From positions 1-64,000 of the forward strand of contig CAJTQV010000005.1 of assembly GCA_910578385.1 (NCBI GenBank): a stretch of DNA of 64,000 nucleotides, given 5' to 3'. The translations under genes and the position numbers were made by a program. Of this stretch, positions 16,691 through 25,699 are shown one piece after another (the stretch's first letter is position 1; each line of letters starts with the position of its first letter). The notes under the pieces were generated by a model. It had not been told where the DNA came from, did no database searches, and saw only the letters and a list, made by a program, of their open reading frames with translations. The stretch comes from an uncultured Muribaculaceae bacterium. Its GTDB lineage: Bacteria > Bacteroidota > Bacteroidia > Bacteroidales > Muribaculaceae.

Positions 16691-17893
16691 ATGAAACATT
16701 CTACAATCATCGCGATGGCAATAGCCATCGTATCGCTCCCCGCAATGGGCGCGACCACACTCGTCCCCGAACAGTGCTCCATCGGCGACCGCCCCTTCGT
16801 TCACCCGCTCGAACATGTCGAATTCACATTCGATGGCGAGATCCAACTCGGTTCCGCACCATCTGCCATGGTCTTCGGCGAGGAATGGGTATCAGCCAAA
16901 AGTTTCGAGGTCTCCAACTACAAAGGCAAGGAACGCACGCAAGGCACTCTCATCGTCTGGTTCGACAAGCAGAATCTTCCGCTCGGCCAGGATTACAAGC
17001 TGACCGTAAGTAAAGGAACGGTCTCGCTTGTAGAAGACAATTCGGCTGTCAATGACGCGATTGAAGTCAACTTCTCCGTCCCGGCAGACCTCGGGCCACA
17101 CCGCTTCGACTATGAACAGAACGCTGTAATCGAGTCAGCGCAACACATCTGGGTTTACTGGGGATTCGAGACAGCACCGGTCCGAGACCCGCAGTTCGAG
17201 CTTTACCATGACGGCAATCTGATTGGCGTGTATCCGGCACATGTAGGCTGGGACTGGGACCTTGGTCAGGCATATGTCGATTTCCTTGGCACGATGCGTT
17301 TCGAGCGCGACGAGCACTATTCGCTCGTGCTCCCCGCCGGCAGCGTGAAGTCCTGCTATCGCGACGACCTCCTCAACCGTGAGGCCCGACTCGACTTCAT
17401 CGGCGGCGCAGACCCTGTTGAACCCGACCCGCTCTGGTACGACTGGTGCAGCATCTTCACAGAGCATCCCTCGGTCTACAACATCATCTGGTTCCAGTAT
17501 AACGACATGAGCATACGAGTAGCCGACGATGCTAAAATCCAACTCTACGACAGCACAAACAACATACTCGTGGCCGAGGCCGACGCATGGCATGACACAA
17601 TGGTCAACTGCGTGCGCATGAACGCCGATTTCGGAGGCTTCGAACTTGAAGACGGCATAGGCTACACGCTCGTGGTTCCGGCCGGCACAGTCTACCGTGA
17701 AGAGTCCGACGGCACCCGCACCTTCAACAAACGCCAGGGCCTTAACGTCTCCGCTCCCTCCGGTGTAGACAATCTCACCACCGATTCCCAGACCTCCGCC
17801 CTTCCCCTCCACGACCTCAACGGCAACCTGGTCTCCACCCCCATCCCCGGCACCATCTACATCCGCGCCGGCAAAAAAATCATCTGGCGCTGA
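16691..17893 (+). CDS. Secreted Ig-like repeat protein with sorting-like tail
   Basis: 400 residues, signal peptide to about AMGA. Three homologous beta-sandwich repeats of about 110 residues follow (about 22-130, 135-240 and 248-355). Each has a core like V-x-F-x-F/Y-(D/N) and ends in YxLTV or YSLVLPAGSV / YTLVVPAGTV, resembling Big_5-type Ig-like domains. The last 35 residues (PLHDLNGNLV...GTIYIRAGKKIIWR) are the tail shared with other secreted proteins here. No enzyme motif is present. Ligand unknown; probably surface-exposed. A strong terminator follows. Confidence 0.6.
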   Translation: MKHSTIIAMAIAIVSLPAMGATTLVPEQCSIGDRPFVHPLEHVEFTFDGEIQLGSAPSAMVFGEEWVSAKSFEVSNYKGKERTQGTLIVWFDKQNLPLGQDYKLTVSKGTVSLVEDNSAVNDAIEVNFSVPADLGPHRFDYEQNAVIESAQHIWVYWGFETAPVRDPQFELYHDGNLIGVYPAHVGWDWDLGQAYVDFLGTMRFERDEHYSLVLPAGSVKSCYRDDLLNREARLDFIGGADPVEPDPLWYDWCSIFTEHPSVYNIIWFQYNDMSIRVADDAKIQLYDSTNNILVAEADAWHDTMVNCVRMNADFGGFELEDGIGYTLVVPAGTVYREESDGTRTFNKRQGLNVSAPSGVDNLTTDSQTSALPLHDLNGNLVSTPIPGTIYIRAGKKIIWR

Positions 17894-17960
17894 CCGGACA
17901 AAGACGCAGACCTGACAAAGACACTGACCCGACAAACCGGCATTGATTCCATAACTTAAA

Positions 17961-18001
17961 ATCCTGTCCGGGGGCGGCCGACACCGCTTCCCGGACAGGA
18001 T
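17961..18001 (+). terminator. Strong hairpin between convergent genes
   Basis: Perfect 12-bp stem (17961-17972 with 17990-18001), with further pairing inside. It lies between the rightward Ig-like gene and the leftward SusE/F-like gene. Confidence 0.75.
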
Positions 18002-18050
18002 AACAACCTACATCTGAAAACTCAAGTCAGCATTCCGGCCATCCGGGGTG

Positions 18051-18126
18051 CTGTTTTTACTTAATCACTTCTTTGCTCGCGGATAATCACTTATCCCGCT
18101 TTGCCTTTCTATTTTTACTTAATCAC
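18051..18126. repeat. Duplicated 3' end of the SusE/F-like gene
   Basis: An 18-bp sequence containing the last codons and stop of the gene (18109-18126) is repeated at 18051-18068 with one mismatch, beyond the stop. Read on the minus strand, the outer copy again encodes VIK and a stop, like the end of a second sorting tail. Confidence 0.5.
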
Positions 18127-18999
18127 AATTTTTTCTCTCTGTGTGCCGCGCACGCGTATGTAGAGTCCCGACGCAGGTTCGGAAACCTTGATTCCCTGAA
18201 GTGTGTAGTATTCTTCAGTCTCATCAACAGCCACCGTACCGACAGCACCTACCCCGGTGCCGGTCGATTTGGAAATGCTGATGGTACCTTCCGCTGTGTT
18301 GACATCCACAAGATAGTCGTCGGCTTCGGCAATCTGCCACTGGAGATCGCCATCCTGGTCAAGGGCTATCTTTCCGGCATTGTCAGCATCGCGGAAATAA
18401 TAGTATTTCTGATTGAATGTTCCACCACCCTTGATTGTAGTGGCAATCTTGAAGGAACCCGCTTTCAGTGCGACCTTGCCGCTCTTGTAGACATATGGGG
18501 TCTCAGCCTGCTGGTAGAGCGGCGTACCCTCGTCTACGCTCCAGCCACCCTCTGTGGCATCGCCTATCATGAAGAGGGAGCAGTCGGTTATCTCTGTCTG
18601 CTGATAGTCAGACTTAACGGCGGTCATGGTCATGTTGGTCAGATTGACGGTCAGAAGATAGTTGGCATTCTCTGCTACGGTCAGCTTGCCGTAACCGGTG
18701 TCGCTTGTTCCCGAGGCGAGTGCCGTAACTCCGTTATCGCCAGTGGTGCCCTCGGCCGAACCATATTCAAGACCTCCCCAATCGGTAGTGGTGAGGAACT
18801 TGAAGTCCTTGCCTCCGTAGAGATAGACCGTACCTGTGTACACCTCCGGTTCGGCGGCTGTCGAAAGAAGAGCCGTCGCTCCATCGAGATCCCAGCCTGA
18901 ATGTACGCCGTCGCCGACAATCCAGAGTCTTCCGGCATTGGCCGACATTGCGCTTGCGGCCACCATGGCAGCCATTGCGATTTTTGCAAAATTCTTCAT
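18115..18999 (-). CDS. SusE/SusF-like starch-binding protein with sorting-like tail
   Basis: 294 residues. The signal peptide ends MSANA without a lipobox, unlike classical SusE/F lipoproteins. Two SusE/F-type beta-sandwich modules follow, starting LWIVGDGVHSGWDLDG (residue about 24) and LFMIGDATEGGWSVDEG (about 143), each with the (V/I)GD-x-x-x-GW signature and a strand such as FKFLTT or FKIATT. The C-terminus (YYTLQGIKV...GLYIRVRG...KIVIK) is the shared tail. Expected role: non-catalytic alpha-glucan binding at the surface. It is last in the leftward sus-like operon, 67 bp after susB. Confidence 0.75.
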   Translation of the reverse strand: MKNFAKIAMAAMVAASAMSANAGRLWIVGDGVHSGWDLDGATALLSTAAEPEVYTGTVYLYGGKDFKFLTTTDWGGLEYGSAEGTTGDNGVTALASGTSDTGYGKLTVAENANYLLTVNLTNMTMTAVKSDYQQTEITDCSLFMIGDATEGGWSVDEGTPLYQQAETPYVYKSGKVALKAGSFKIATTIKGGGTFNQKYYYFRDADNAGKIALDQDGDLQWQIAEADDYLVDVNTAEGTISISKSTGTGVGAVGTVAVDETEEYYTLQGIKVSEPASGLYIRVRGTQREKIVIK

Positions 19000-19066
19000 A
19001 ATCTGTCTTTTTTATCTTGTCTTTATTTTGTTATTCGTCTTATCAGCCCTATTTGGCCTATCAGCC

Positions 19067-21193
19067 CTATTTTACTTCCTTGATCGATATGGCATATCCC
19101 CCGCCGGGTGCCGCCTTCAGCTTGAGCTTCGTACCTGCGTTCACCTTCTGACGCTTGATAGTATAAGCCTGCGGATTTGTGGCATAATGGGCATCTTTGG
19201 CATCGGCATAGATGATAGCTTCATACTTGCGGTCCTTGTCGAGGAAGTCGAGTGAGAGTTTCGACTCATGACCCGCCTCGCCTGCGGTGCAGCCCACGTA
19301 CCAGTCTTCCGTTCCCTTGGCCTTGCGGGCAGCCACGATATACTGTCCCGGCTCTGCCTCTATATAGCGGCTCTCGTCCCAGTCAACCGCCACATCCTTG
19401 ATAAATTGGAAAGCATCCATGTAGCGCTCATATACCTCCGGAACATCGGCAGCCATCTGGAGCGGACTGTACATGGTGACATAGAGGGCGAGCTGACGCG
19501 CGATTGTACTGTTCACATGGCCGTTGCCGTCGGGATTCACGGTCTTCATGTCCATCTCGAATATGCCGGGAGTGTAGTCCATAGGACCGCCCTGCAAACG
19601 CGTGAAGGGAAGCACCGTGGTGTGGAACGGTTTGTTGCCGGCGAATGCCTCGTACTCGGTGCCGCGTGCGCTCTCGTTGCCGATCAGGTTTGGATACGTG
19701 CGGCAGAGTCCTGTGGGGCGCACCGCCTCGTGGGCGTTGACCATGATTTTGTGCCGGGCGGCCTCGGTCACTGCATAGAGGTAGTGGTTATTGAGCCATT
19801 GGCCATAATGGTGCTCTCCTCGGGGAATCATATTGCCCACATACCCGCTCTTCACAGCATTATAGCCATATTTCTCCATCAGCGAGTAAGCCTGTTCCAT
19901 ATGACGCTCATAGTTGCGCACGGAGCCTGATGTCTCGTGGTGCATCATGATCTTCACCCCTTTTGATTTGGCATAAGCGTTGAGCATATCGATGTCGAAG
20001 TCGGGATATGGTGTCTGGAAATCGAACACATAGTCTTTCGAGTGGCCGAACCAGTCTTCCCAACCTACGTTCCAACCCTCCACAAGCACCTGGTCAAAAC
20101 CATGCTCGGCGGCGAAGTCTATGTATTTCTTCACATTGTCGTTGTTGGCCGAGTGCTTGCCGTGGGGACGGGCGGCGGCATAGTCGGGCGAACCGATTTT
20201 GACCGACGGCAGGTCGCTCGTGTAAGACCATTCCTTCGGACCCGCGATCATCTCCCACCACACGCCGACATATTTAACGGGCTTGATCCATGAAGTGTCG
20301 TCGTAGGCGCACGGTTCGTTAAGGTTGAGTATCAGGTTCGAAGCAAGTATGCCACATGCGTTGTCGCTGATCATCACCGTGCGCCACGGCGTGTTGACCG
20401 GACTCTGCATATGTCCCTTGTTACCCTGCGCGTCGGGTGTCAGCCACGACTCGAACACCATCTTGCTGTCATCATAGTTGAGGTGCATACATGAGTAGTC
20501 CACCAGAGCGGCCTCATGTATGTTGATGTATATGCCGTCGTCGGTCTTCATCTGGAGCGATGTCTGCACACCGGTCGGCGAGAACAGGGTCTGAGATGCG
20601 TTGCTGCATATCGCCTCGGGCATCTTTGCGCGGATTTCCGACAGACGGCTCTCGGTGTAGTCATATTCCTGTGTGTCGTAGTCTCCGGCTATCCACCACG
20701 CGATGTGGTCTCCGTCCATGGCAAACTGTGTATGCTCCTCTTTGATGATGAAGTATGTCAGCACTCCTTCGTTGGGAAACTCGTAGCGGAACCCCACACC
20801 GTCGTCGTACACGCGGAACCGCAGGTTCATCTTCCGGTAGTGCTCCGGCTGGTCAAGACGCAGAAGCAGCTCGTTGTAGTGGTTGCGTATCTCGCGGTTC
20901 TCACCCCATACCGGCTCCCATGTCTCGTCGAATGTCGATGTCTCGGCCGACAGAAGTTTGAAACCATCCATCATATCGGGTCCGTCGGCAAGCTCGAATC
21001 CGAGCGTGGAGGGCTTGATTATATCCTTACCTTTGAATGTCACGCTGTATGTCGGCACACCGTCCACCACCTCGGCCTTGACTTTCACCAGACCCGACGG
21101 CGAGGCGATTTCGGCCGCCCCAGCCCCTGCTGAAGGGGCGAGGCTCAGGCCGGCCACGGCAATAGCCGCAGCATAAATCTTATTGTATATCAT
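19067..21193 (-). CDS. susB: GH97 alpha-glucosidase (SusB type)
   Basis: 708 residues with a signal peptide, periplasmic. It hydrolyses terminal alpha-glucosidic bonds of oligosaccharides imported by SusC. The GH97 architecture is complete: an N-terminal beta-sandwich, a (beta/alpha)8 barrel starting near VGVWWEMI, and a C-terminal beta domain. Glutamates E420 (MMHHETSG), E489 (NAHEAVRPTG), E507 and E513 (GNESARGTEY) have exactly the spacing of SusB E439, E508, E526 and E532 (constant offset 19). This predicts the inverting, calcium-dependent subgroup, as opposed to retaining alpha-galactosidase-type GH97. GH97 members of this kind cleave alpha-1,4 and also alpha-1,6 bonds. It is fifth in the operon, 69 bp after the GH-D gene. 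Confidence 0.93.
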   Translation of the reverse strand: MIYNKIYAAAIAVAGLSLAPSAGAGAAEIASPSGLVKVKAEVVDGVPTYSVTFKGKDIIKPSTLGFELADGPDMMDGFKLLSAETSTFDETWEPVWGENREIRNHYNELLLRLDQPEHYRKMNLRFRVYDDGVGFRYEFPNEGVLTYFIIKEEHTQFAMDGDHIAWWIAGDYDTQEYDYTESRLSEIRAKMPEAICSNASQTLFSPTGVQTSLQMKTDDGIYINIHEAALVDYSCMHLNYDDSKMVFESWLTPDAQGNKGHMQSPVNTPWRTVMISDNACGILASNLILNLNEPCAYDDTSWIKPVKYVGVWWEMIAGPKEWSYTSDLPSVKIGSPDYAAARPHGKHSANNDNVKKYIDFAAEHGFDQVLVEGWNVGWEDWFGHSKDYVFDFQTPYPDFDIDMLNAYAKSKGVKIMMHHETSGSVRNYERHMEQAYSLMEKYGYNAVKSGYVGNMIPRGEHHYGQWLNNHYLYAVTEAARHKIMVNAHEAVRPTGLCRTYPNLIGNESARGTEYEAFAGNKPFHTTVLPFTRLQGGPMDYTPGIFEMDMKTVNPDGNGHVNSTIARQLALYVTMYSPLQMAADVPEVYERYMDAFQFIKDVAVDWDESRYIEAEPGQYIVAARKAKGTEDWYVGCTAGEAGHESKLSLDFLDKDRKYEAIIYADAKDAHYATNPQAYTIKRQKVNAGTKLKLKAAPGGGYAISIKEVK

Positions 21194-21230
21194 TATATTA
21201 ACCTTCTGTTAAGTTATTCTCCGGTTCGTC

Positions 21231-21264
21231 AAGTAATGAGTCAATTTAAATTGACTCATTACTT
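21231..21264. promoter_or_regulatory. 34-bp perfect palindrome between the GH-D and GH97 genes
   Basis: Positions 21231-21247 are followed directly by their exact reverse complement (21248-21264), half-site AAGTAATGAGTCAATTT. It overlaps the last two bases of the upstream stop codon. As RNA it would form a long hairpin inside the operon, for partial termination or mRNA processing; a DNA-binding site is the alternative. Confidence 0.6.
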
Positions 21265-22711
21265 ACTTTGTAAGTTTCACAATCTTGCAGCCGTGGGGTG
21301 CGATGCTGGCGGTGATGCCCGTACCGCTACCCTCGTCGGCATGTTTCCAGAGGTCGCGCATCTTCCACTCTCCCTGTATGCCGAGGTCGCTGAATTTCAC
21401 GCTCACCGATTTCGGGCTGTCATCGCGGTTGAAGAGACCTATCACATGGCTGCCGTCTGACATCTCACCATACCAAATCTGGTTGTTGGCATCGTTGAGC
21501 TTGTCGCTCAGCGGCTTGCCTACGAAGCGGTCTGTGTTGAGGGCGAGCATCTCGGTGTTGGTGTAGAATTTCAGGTTGTCACCGATTGTATAGTACTGGT
21601 CAGATACGGTCACCGGACCACCGGCCATGAGCTGGAGCGAGACAACGGTCTCTTTCTCGGCATCGGTATCAAACTTGTTCAAGCGGATGAAGTCGCCGTC
21701 GAGTATCACCTTGCCACGGCCCGAAATGTGCGACCAGTATGTGAAGCCGTCGAACATGTTCATGCAGTTGGGCCAGTTGGCATACGACTTCCCTTTGTCG
21801 GCCTGCGAGCAGTGCCACCAGCCGCCGACAGCCGTGTCGGCCACGATGCGCACCATGTTGCCGTAGCGCGCCTCAACCTCGGCGTCGTTGTTGAGGTGCG
21901 GCATGACCAGAGAGGTGAATATGCCGTATTTCTTGGCCGACTCGGCTATGTAGCTGAGCGCACGGGCATATGACTCGCGGCCATAACCATGGCCGACTAC
22001 TCCGATGTTGCGGTCCTTGCCATCTTCGTACCACGACAGGAAGTCCATGCGGATATAGTCGATTCCAAGCTCGGCGTAGTGCTTGAAGAAGCCGTCGATA
22101 TACTCACGTGCGCCGGGATTCTCGGCCACCACCCAGTTGAACCACATGTTCTCTGCCGAGGGGTTCATGATCTCGCGGTCATGGTTGTAGTAGAGGTTGC
22201 CGAAGGTGTAGTCAGTACCCTCTATCTTTGTCTCGCGCGGGCCATGAATCCAGAGAGGATTGTCGTAGACACCGACCTTCAGACCTTTGGCCTTGCATTT
22301 GGCAACGAGGTCTTTGAGCGACATCGAGCCGTAATGGGTCATGTAACCGCTGGCATCGTTGGCGAGCATCGGTATGAATCCGTCGGTGCATACCATGTCG
22401 TAGCCGTAGGGTTTCAGGTCGCGGGCTACCCAGTCGATTATCTTGTCCCACTCCTCGGGAGTTATGTCCATGTCGGAGTTGGATACTCCATTCTGTTCCT
22501 GCTCGTAGCAGTATTCATAGACGCTCCAGTAGAGGGGAGCTTTGTAGACATGCACGTCTTCCACTACGGGGAGCTCGGGCAGTTCATATACCGGGGGACG
22601 GCGCATCTCGATCTCCTCGCTGCACGAGCTGAGCAGCATCAGCAGGGAGAGCGCACCTGTTGTCATTGTCATTGCTTTCATTTTGTTTTGGCGATAATTT
22701 CTGTTTTTCAT
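21263..22711 (-). CDS. Clan GH-D (GH27/GH36-like) alpha-glycosidase lipoprotein
   Basis: 482 residues. Lipobox LLSSC (Cys30) predicts a lipoprotein. A (beta/alpha)8 barrel spans about 55-385. The candidate nucleophile is D223 in YIRMDF and the acid/base D292 in RIVAD, matching the clan GH-D order (KxD, then RxxxD). The C-terminal beta-sandwich ends in VIGLFNRDD...DLGIQGEWKMRDLW...IAPHGCKIVKL, typical of GH27. GH27 includes alpha-galactosidases and isomalto-dextranases; with SusB beside it and no GH13 in the locus, an alpha-glucan enzyme is plausible but unproven. Translation may start at 22711 or at the second Met (22681), which gives a more usual signal peptide. It begins 7 bp after the SusE-like stop. 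Confidence 0.7.
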   Translation of the reverse strand: MKNRNYRQNKMKAMTMTTGALSLLMLLSSCSEEIEMRRPPVYELPELPVVEDVHVYKAPLYWSVYEYCYEQEQNGVSNSDMDITPEEWDKIIDWVARDLKPYGYDMVCTDGFIPMLANDASGYMTHYGSMSLKDLVAKCKAKGLKVGVYDNPLWIHGPRETKIEGTDYTFGNLYYNHDREIMNPSAENMWFNWVVAENPGAREYIDGFFKHYAELGIDYIRMDFLSWYEDGKDRNIGVVGHGYGRESYARALSYIAESAKKYGIFTSLVMPHLNNDAEVEARYGNMVRIVADTAVGGWWHCSQADKGKSYANWPNCMNMFDGFTYWSHISGRGKVILDGDFIRLNKFDTDAEKETVVSLQLMAGGPVTVSDQYYTIGDNLKFYTNTEMLALNTDRFVGKPLSDKLNDANNQIWYGEMSDGSHVIGLFNRDDSPKSVSVKFSDLGIQGEWKMRDLWKHADEGSGTGITASIAPHGCKIVKLTK

Positions 22712-22718
22712 ATTGTCG

Positions 22719-23903
22719 TTATATGCTCTCCACTGCGATGCTCCAGTTTTCGAGATCGAATGTTATGCGGTATCTTCCGGCCTCTGTCACATGCCATTTG
22801 TCATCGGGGTTGGTGGTATATACGAACTCGGGCGATGCGACTCCGGCTTTCGACACCTCGCAGCCGTTGGCCAACGGGCGCAGGAAGGGGCAGGAGAATG
22901 TGCCGTCGCGTTCGGTGCATGCCTTGAAGTCACCCTCTACAAGCTCACCTTCCCACACGAAGATGTAGCGCGAGCCTTCCTGACGGACATATTCGGCGGC
23001 ATCATCCATGCTCCAGCCACCGGGGGTAGCGTCGCCGATCATGAACAGTGTCTCTGTCTCAATCGGGTCTTTGCTGACGGTTATCTCCTCTTTGAATTCG
23101 GCCTTGATGGTCCATTTCTCCAGATTGAATTCCAGACGGTAGATACCCGGCTCGGTAACGACCCATTTGTTGTCGGGCGACGCGGTGTAGACAAATCCGC
23201 TGTCGGCCACTCCGGCTTTGCCGATCTCCACTCCGTTCGAGGCGGGACGCACATAATCGACATCCCAGTTGCCGGTGGTGGCACATCCCTTCAGCTCACC
23301 TTTGTTGAGCGGGCCTTCGTAGATGAAGAGGTAGTCTCCCTGCTTGTCGAGCAATGTCGGGTCATCAATGTTCCATCCGGCCGGGGTCGCGTCGCCGACG
23401 ATATAGAGGTTCTCGACCTTGATAGGCTCGATCTCAGGCTCGGATGCTCCTGCCAGATAGCGGGTGCTCATCGTCCAGTTGCGCAGGTCGAAGGTCAGGC
23501 TGTATGTGCCGGCCTCGGTCACGCGCCATTTCTCGTCGGGGTCTCCGGGGTGCATCTGGAAAGGAGCGTCGGTTATGTCGGCCTTGCCGATTTCGGTACC
23601 GTTCTCCACAGGTCGGATAAAGCTGTTGTCCCAACTGCCCGGAACGAGGCAGAGTTTAAGTTCTCCGGCGTTGAGATTGCCCTCCCACGTGAACACGAGG
23701 GGATCCTCCTCTCCGGGTGTCATGGGTGTCGGCGAGTCTATGCTCCAGCCGGTCGGGGTGGCGTCGCCCACCATGTAGAGCGTCGTGCTCTTGATGGGCA
23801 GGTTCCCCTCGATGATTATGAGGTCTTTCTCACCCTCGCAGCCCGTGGCCATCAGCGTCATCGCCAGTCCGGCCGCGGCATATATCATATTTTTGAGTTT
23901 CAT
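22719..23903 (-). CDS. SusE/SusF-like outer-surface starch-binding lipoprotein
   Basis: 394 residues; lipobox MATGC (Cys22) predicts a lipid-anchored surface protein. Three tandem SusE/F modules start at LYMVGDATPTGWSID (about 41), LYIVGDATPAGWNID (about 165) and LFMIGDATPGGWSMD (about 285). Each has the GDATP-x-GW signature and ends with a W-x-(V/T)TE-(A/P)G-x-Y strand. The repeats are clearly internal duplications. Expected role: non-catalytic binding of alpha-glucans beside SusCD. It lacks the sorting tail of the smaller paralogue at 18115. Third gene of the operon. Confidence 0.88.
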   Translation of the reverse strand: MKLKNMIYAAAGLAMTLMATGCEGEKDLIIIEGNLPIKSTTLYMVGDATPTGWSIDSPTPMTPGEEDPLVFTWEGNLNAGELKLCLVPGSWDNSFIRPVENGTEIGKADITDAPFQMHPGDPDEKWRVTEAGTYSLTFDLRNWTMSTRYLAGASEPEIEPIKVENLYIVGDATPAGWNIDDPTLLDKQGDYLFIYEGPLNKGELKGCATTGNWDVDYVRPASNGVEIGKAGVADSGFVYTASPDNKWVVTEPGIYRLEFNLEKWTIKAEFKEEITVSKDPIETETLFMIGDATPGGWSMDDAAEYVRQEGSRYIFVWEGELVEGDFKACTERDGTFSCPFLRPLANGCEVSKAGVASPEFVYTTNPDDKWHVTEAGRYRITFDLENWSIAVESI

Positions 23904-23942
23904 GTCTTGTCGTTTTAAGAAGTTACTGCATCCATGTCAACA

Positions 23943-25679
23943 TCAGCTGCTGTAGCCGGGATTCTGCACGAGTTTCGGGTTGGAGTTCAGAATCGGGCGC
24001 ATTATCGGGAAAATCTCGTAGTGACGGTCCGCGTCGGGAGTCTTGTCCCACCATGTGCCGGTACTGAATTTGCCGAAGCGTATCAGGTCGATCCGGCGGC
24101 GACTCTCGGCGAAGAACTCGCGGCCCCATTCGTCGAGCATCTCTTTCTCGTCGAGCTGCGCCTTGCCTTCGGGAGAGTAGAGCACATCGGCATGGTTGGC
24201 TACGGGATAGTTACGCTTGCGGACACTGTTGAGGAGCTTGGCTGCCTCGCTCTTCTTGCCTGAGCGGAGCTTGCACTCGGCCAGAGAGTAGATAATCTCG
24301 GGGAGTCTTATCTCGGTGTAGTCGCTCTCCATCTGGTGAGCGTCCTCGTCGGAGTAGAAGGGATATTTGGCGAAGTGCCATCCGGAATTGTGGTCGCCGG
24401 TGGTGAGGTTGCTCGTCTTGTCGGCCGGCCATTTGTCGGGATCGAGGCTCTGGAACTTCCCTACGGCGTCACGTATATAGAGGTCGTAGTCCACTTCCGG
24501 GGCACGCACGCGGCGCTTGGTCCCGTTCTCGTCGATATATTCGAGGTAGCCGTAGAGGAACATCCCCTCGCGCTTGCTGTCGCCGAGGTTGCGGTAGAGC
24601 TTCATGCGCTCGTCGCCGGGATATTTGCGGAAGTTCTGGATGGGCATACCGAGTTCATAGGTATAGAGGTTGCCGCTGAGGTCATAGCTGGGCGATGCGG
24701 CATATTTGGTGTTGTGGTCGCCGGCCTTCGCCTTGCGGTCGCCGAAGTAGTAGCGTGCGCGTGCCGGTACGGTCCACCAGTATGTGTCGCCCTGATAGTG
24801 CCAGTAGCTGTAACCCTGTGAACCGGGGAAACCGAATATCACCTCGTCGCATGTGTCGTTGTCCCAGTCGAAGGGTGCGTCCCAGCGGTCGGCCACGGCA
24901 TAGTCGCCATATTTGCCGTCGAGTATGTCCTGCGCATATTTCTCGCAGTCTGAGTAACGGTCTGTGCCGACGTAGACACCGGCGTTTAAGTAGAGGCGCA
25001 CCAGGAGCGCGGCGGCTCCGGCCTGCGTCCACTGGCCCTGGAGATTGGCTCCGGTGCCGAGTCCCTCCTTGCGGGTCAGCATGGGAAGTATCTCTTTGAG
25101 CTCGCTCTCGATGAAGTCGAAGATTACCTGCGGCTCCACCTGCCCTTCGGTGTTGAGGTCAACGTTGTTGAAGCTCACCGCCAAGGGAATGTTGCGGAAC
25201 GCGTCGAGAAGGCGGATGTAGAACCATGCGCGGAGGGCGCGGCTCTGTGCTCGGAGGTTGTCGAACTCCACATCGCTGAATCCGAAGTGGGCGGCATCGA
25301 GCTGCTCAAGGTCCTCGATCACGTAGTTGCACTGCATGATGCCCTGGAAACAGCCGTTCCATTCGGTCTGCGCGTCGCCGCCATCCTCCACATCCCACTG
25401 GTGATAGTGGAGACGGCGCCATTTGCCTCCGTCATCCCACCAGCCGTCGCGGGTCGGTGTTATGAGCTGGTCGGCGGTGAGCTCGTTGAGCACATGACGG
25501 CTCTGGATGCTCCAGTATGCGTGTTCGAAGGGGCGCAGCACGGCGCGTATCACGTCGTTCTTTGTGTTATAGTAGTTCTGGGTGCCGACCTGGTCGTAAA
25601 GTGTCTCGTCCAGATTCGTGCAGCCTGTCAGCGCGAGGGCGCAGAGCGCGCCTGCGGCTATATTGCGTAACATTTTCAT
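23943..25679 (-). CDS. susD: SusD/RagB-type glycan-binding lipoprotein
   Basis: 578 residues; lipobox LALTGC (Cys20). SusD-family features are the N-terminal LDETLYDQVG and NYYNTKNDV, TPR-like helices (for example LRAQSRALRAWFYIRLLDAF), DNDTCDEVIFGF, and the C-terminal segment TEIRLPEIIYSLAECKL...EWGREFFAESRRRIDLIRFG with the family's RR-x-DL-x-R end. It forms the lid of the SusC transporter and binds the oligosaccharide. The stop lies 39 bp before the SusE-like gene and the start 20 bp after susC. The symbol denotes family, not proven substrate. Confidence 0.93.
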   Translation of the reverse strand: MKMLRNIAAGALCALALTGCTNLDETLYDQVGTQNYYNTKNDVIRAVLRPFEHAYWSIQSRHVLNELTADQLITPTRDGWWDDGGKWRRLHYHQWDVEDGGDAQTEWNGCFQGIMQCNYVIEDLEQLDAAHFGFSDVEFDNLRAQSRALRAWFYIRLLDAFRNIPLAVSFNNVDLNTEGQVEPQVIFDFIESELKEILPMLTRKEGLGTGANLQGQWTQAGAAALLVRLYLNAGVYVGTDRYSDCEKYAQDILDGKYGDYAVADRWDAPFDWDNDTCDEVIFGFPGSQGYSYWHYQGDTYWWTVPARARYYFGDRKAKAGDHNTKYAASPSYDLSGNLYTYELGMPIQNFRKYPGDERMKLYRNLGDSKREGMFLYGYLEYIDENGTKRRVRAPEVDYDLYIRDAVGKFQSLDPDKWPADKTSNLTTGDHNSGWHFAKYPFYSDEDAHQMESDYTEIRLPEIIYSLAECKLRSGKKSEAAKLLNSVRKRNYPVANHADVLYSPEGKAQLDEKEMLDEWGREFFAESRRRIDLIRFGKFSTGTWWDKTPDADRHYEIFPIMRPILNSNPKLVQNPGYSS

Positions 25680-25699
25680 TGTCTTGTTGTCGGATAAGG

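Noticed and set aside
22713..23918. 401-codon rightward open frame
   Set aside because: It is antisense to the clearly coding SusE-like gene; long antisense frames are common in this GC-rich codon pattern.
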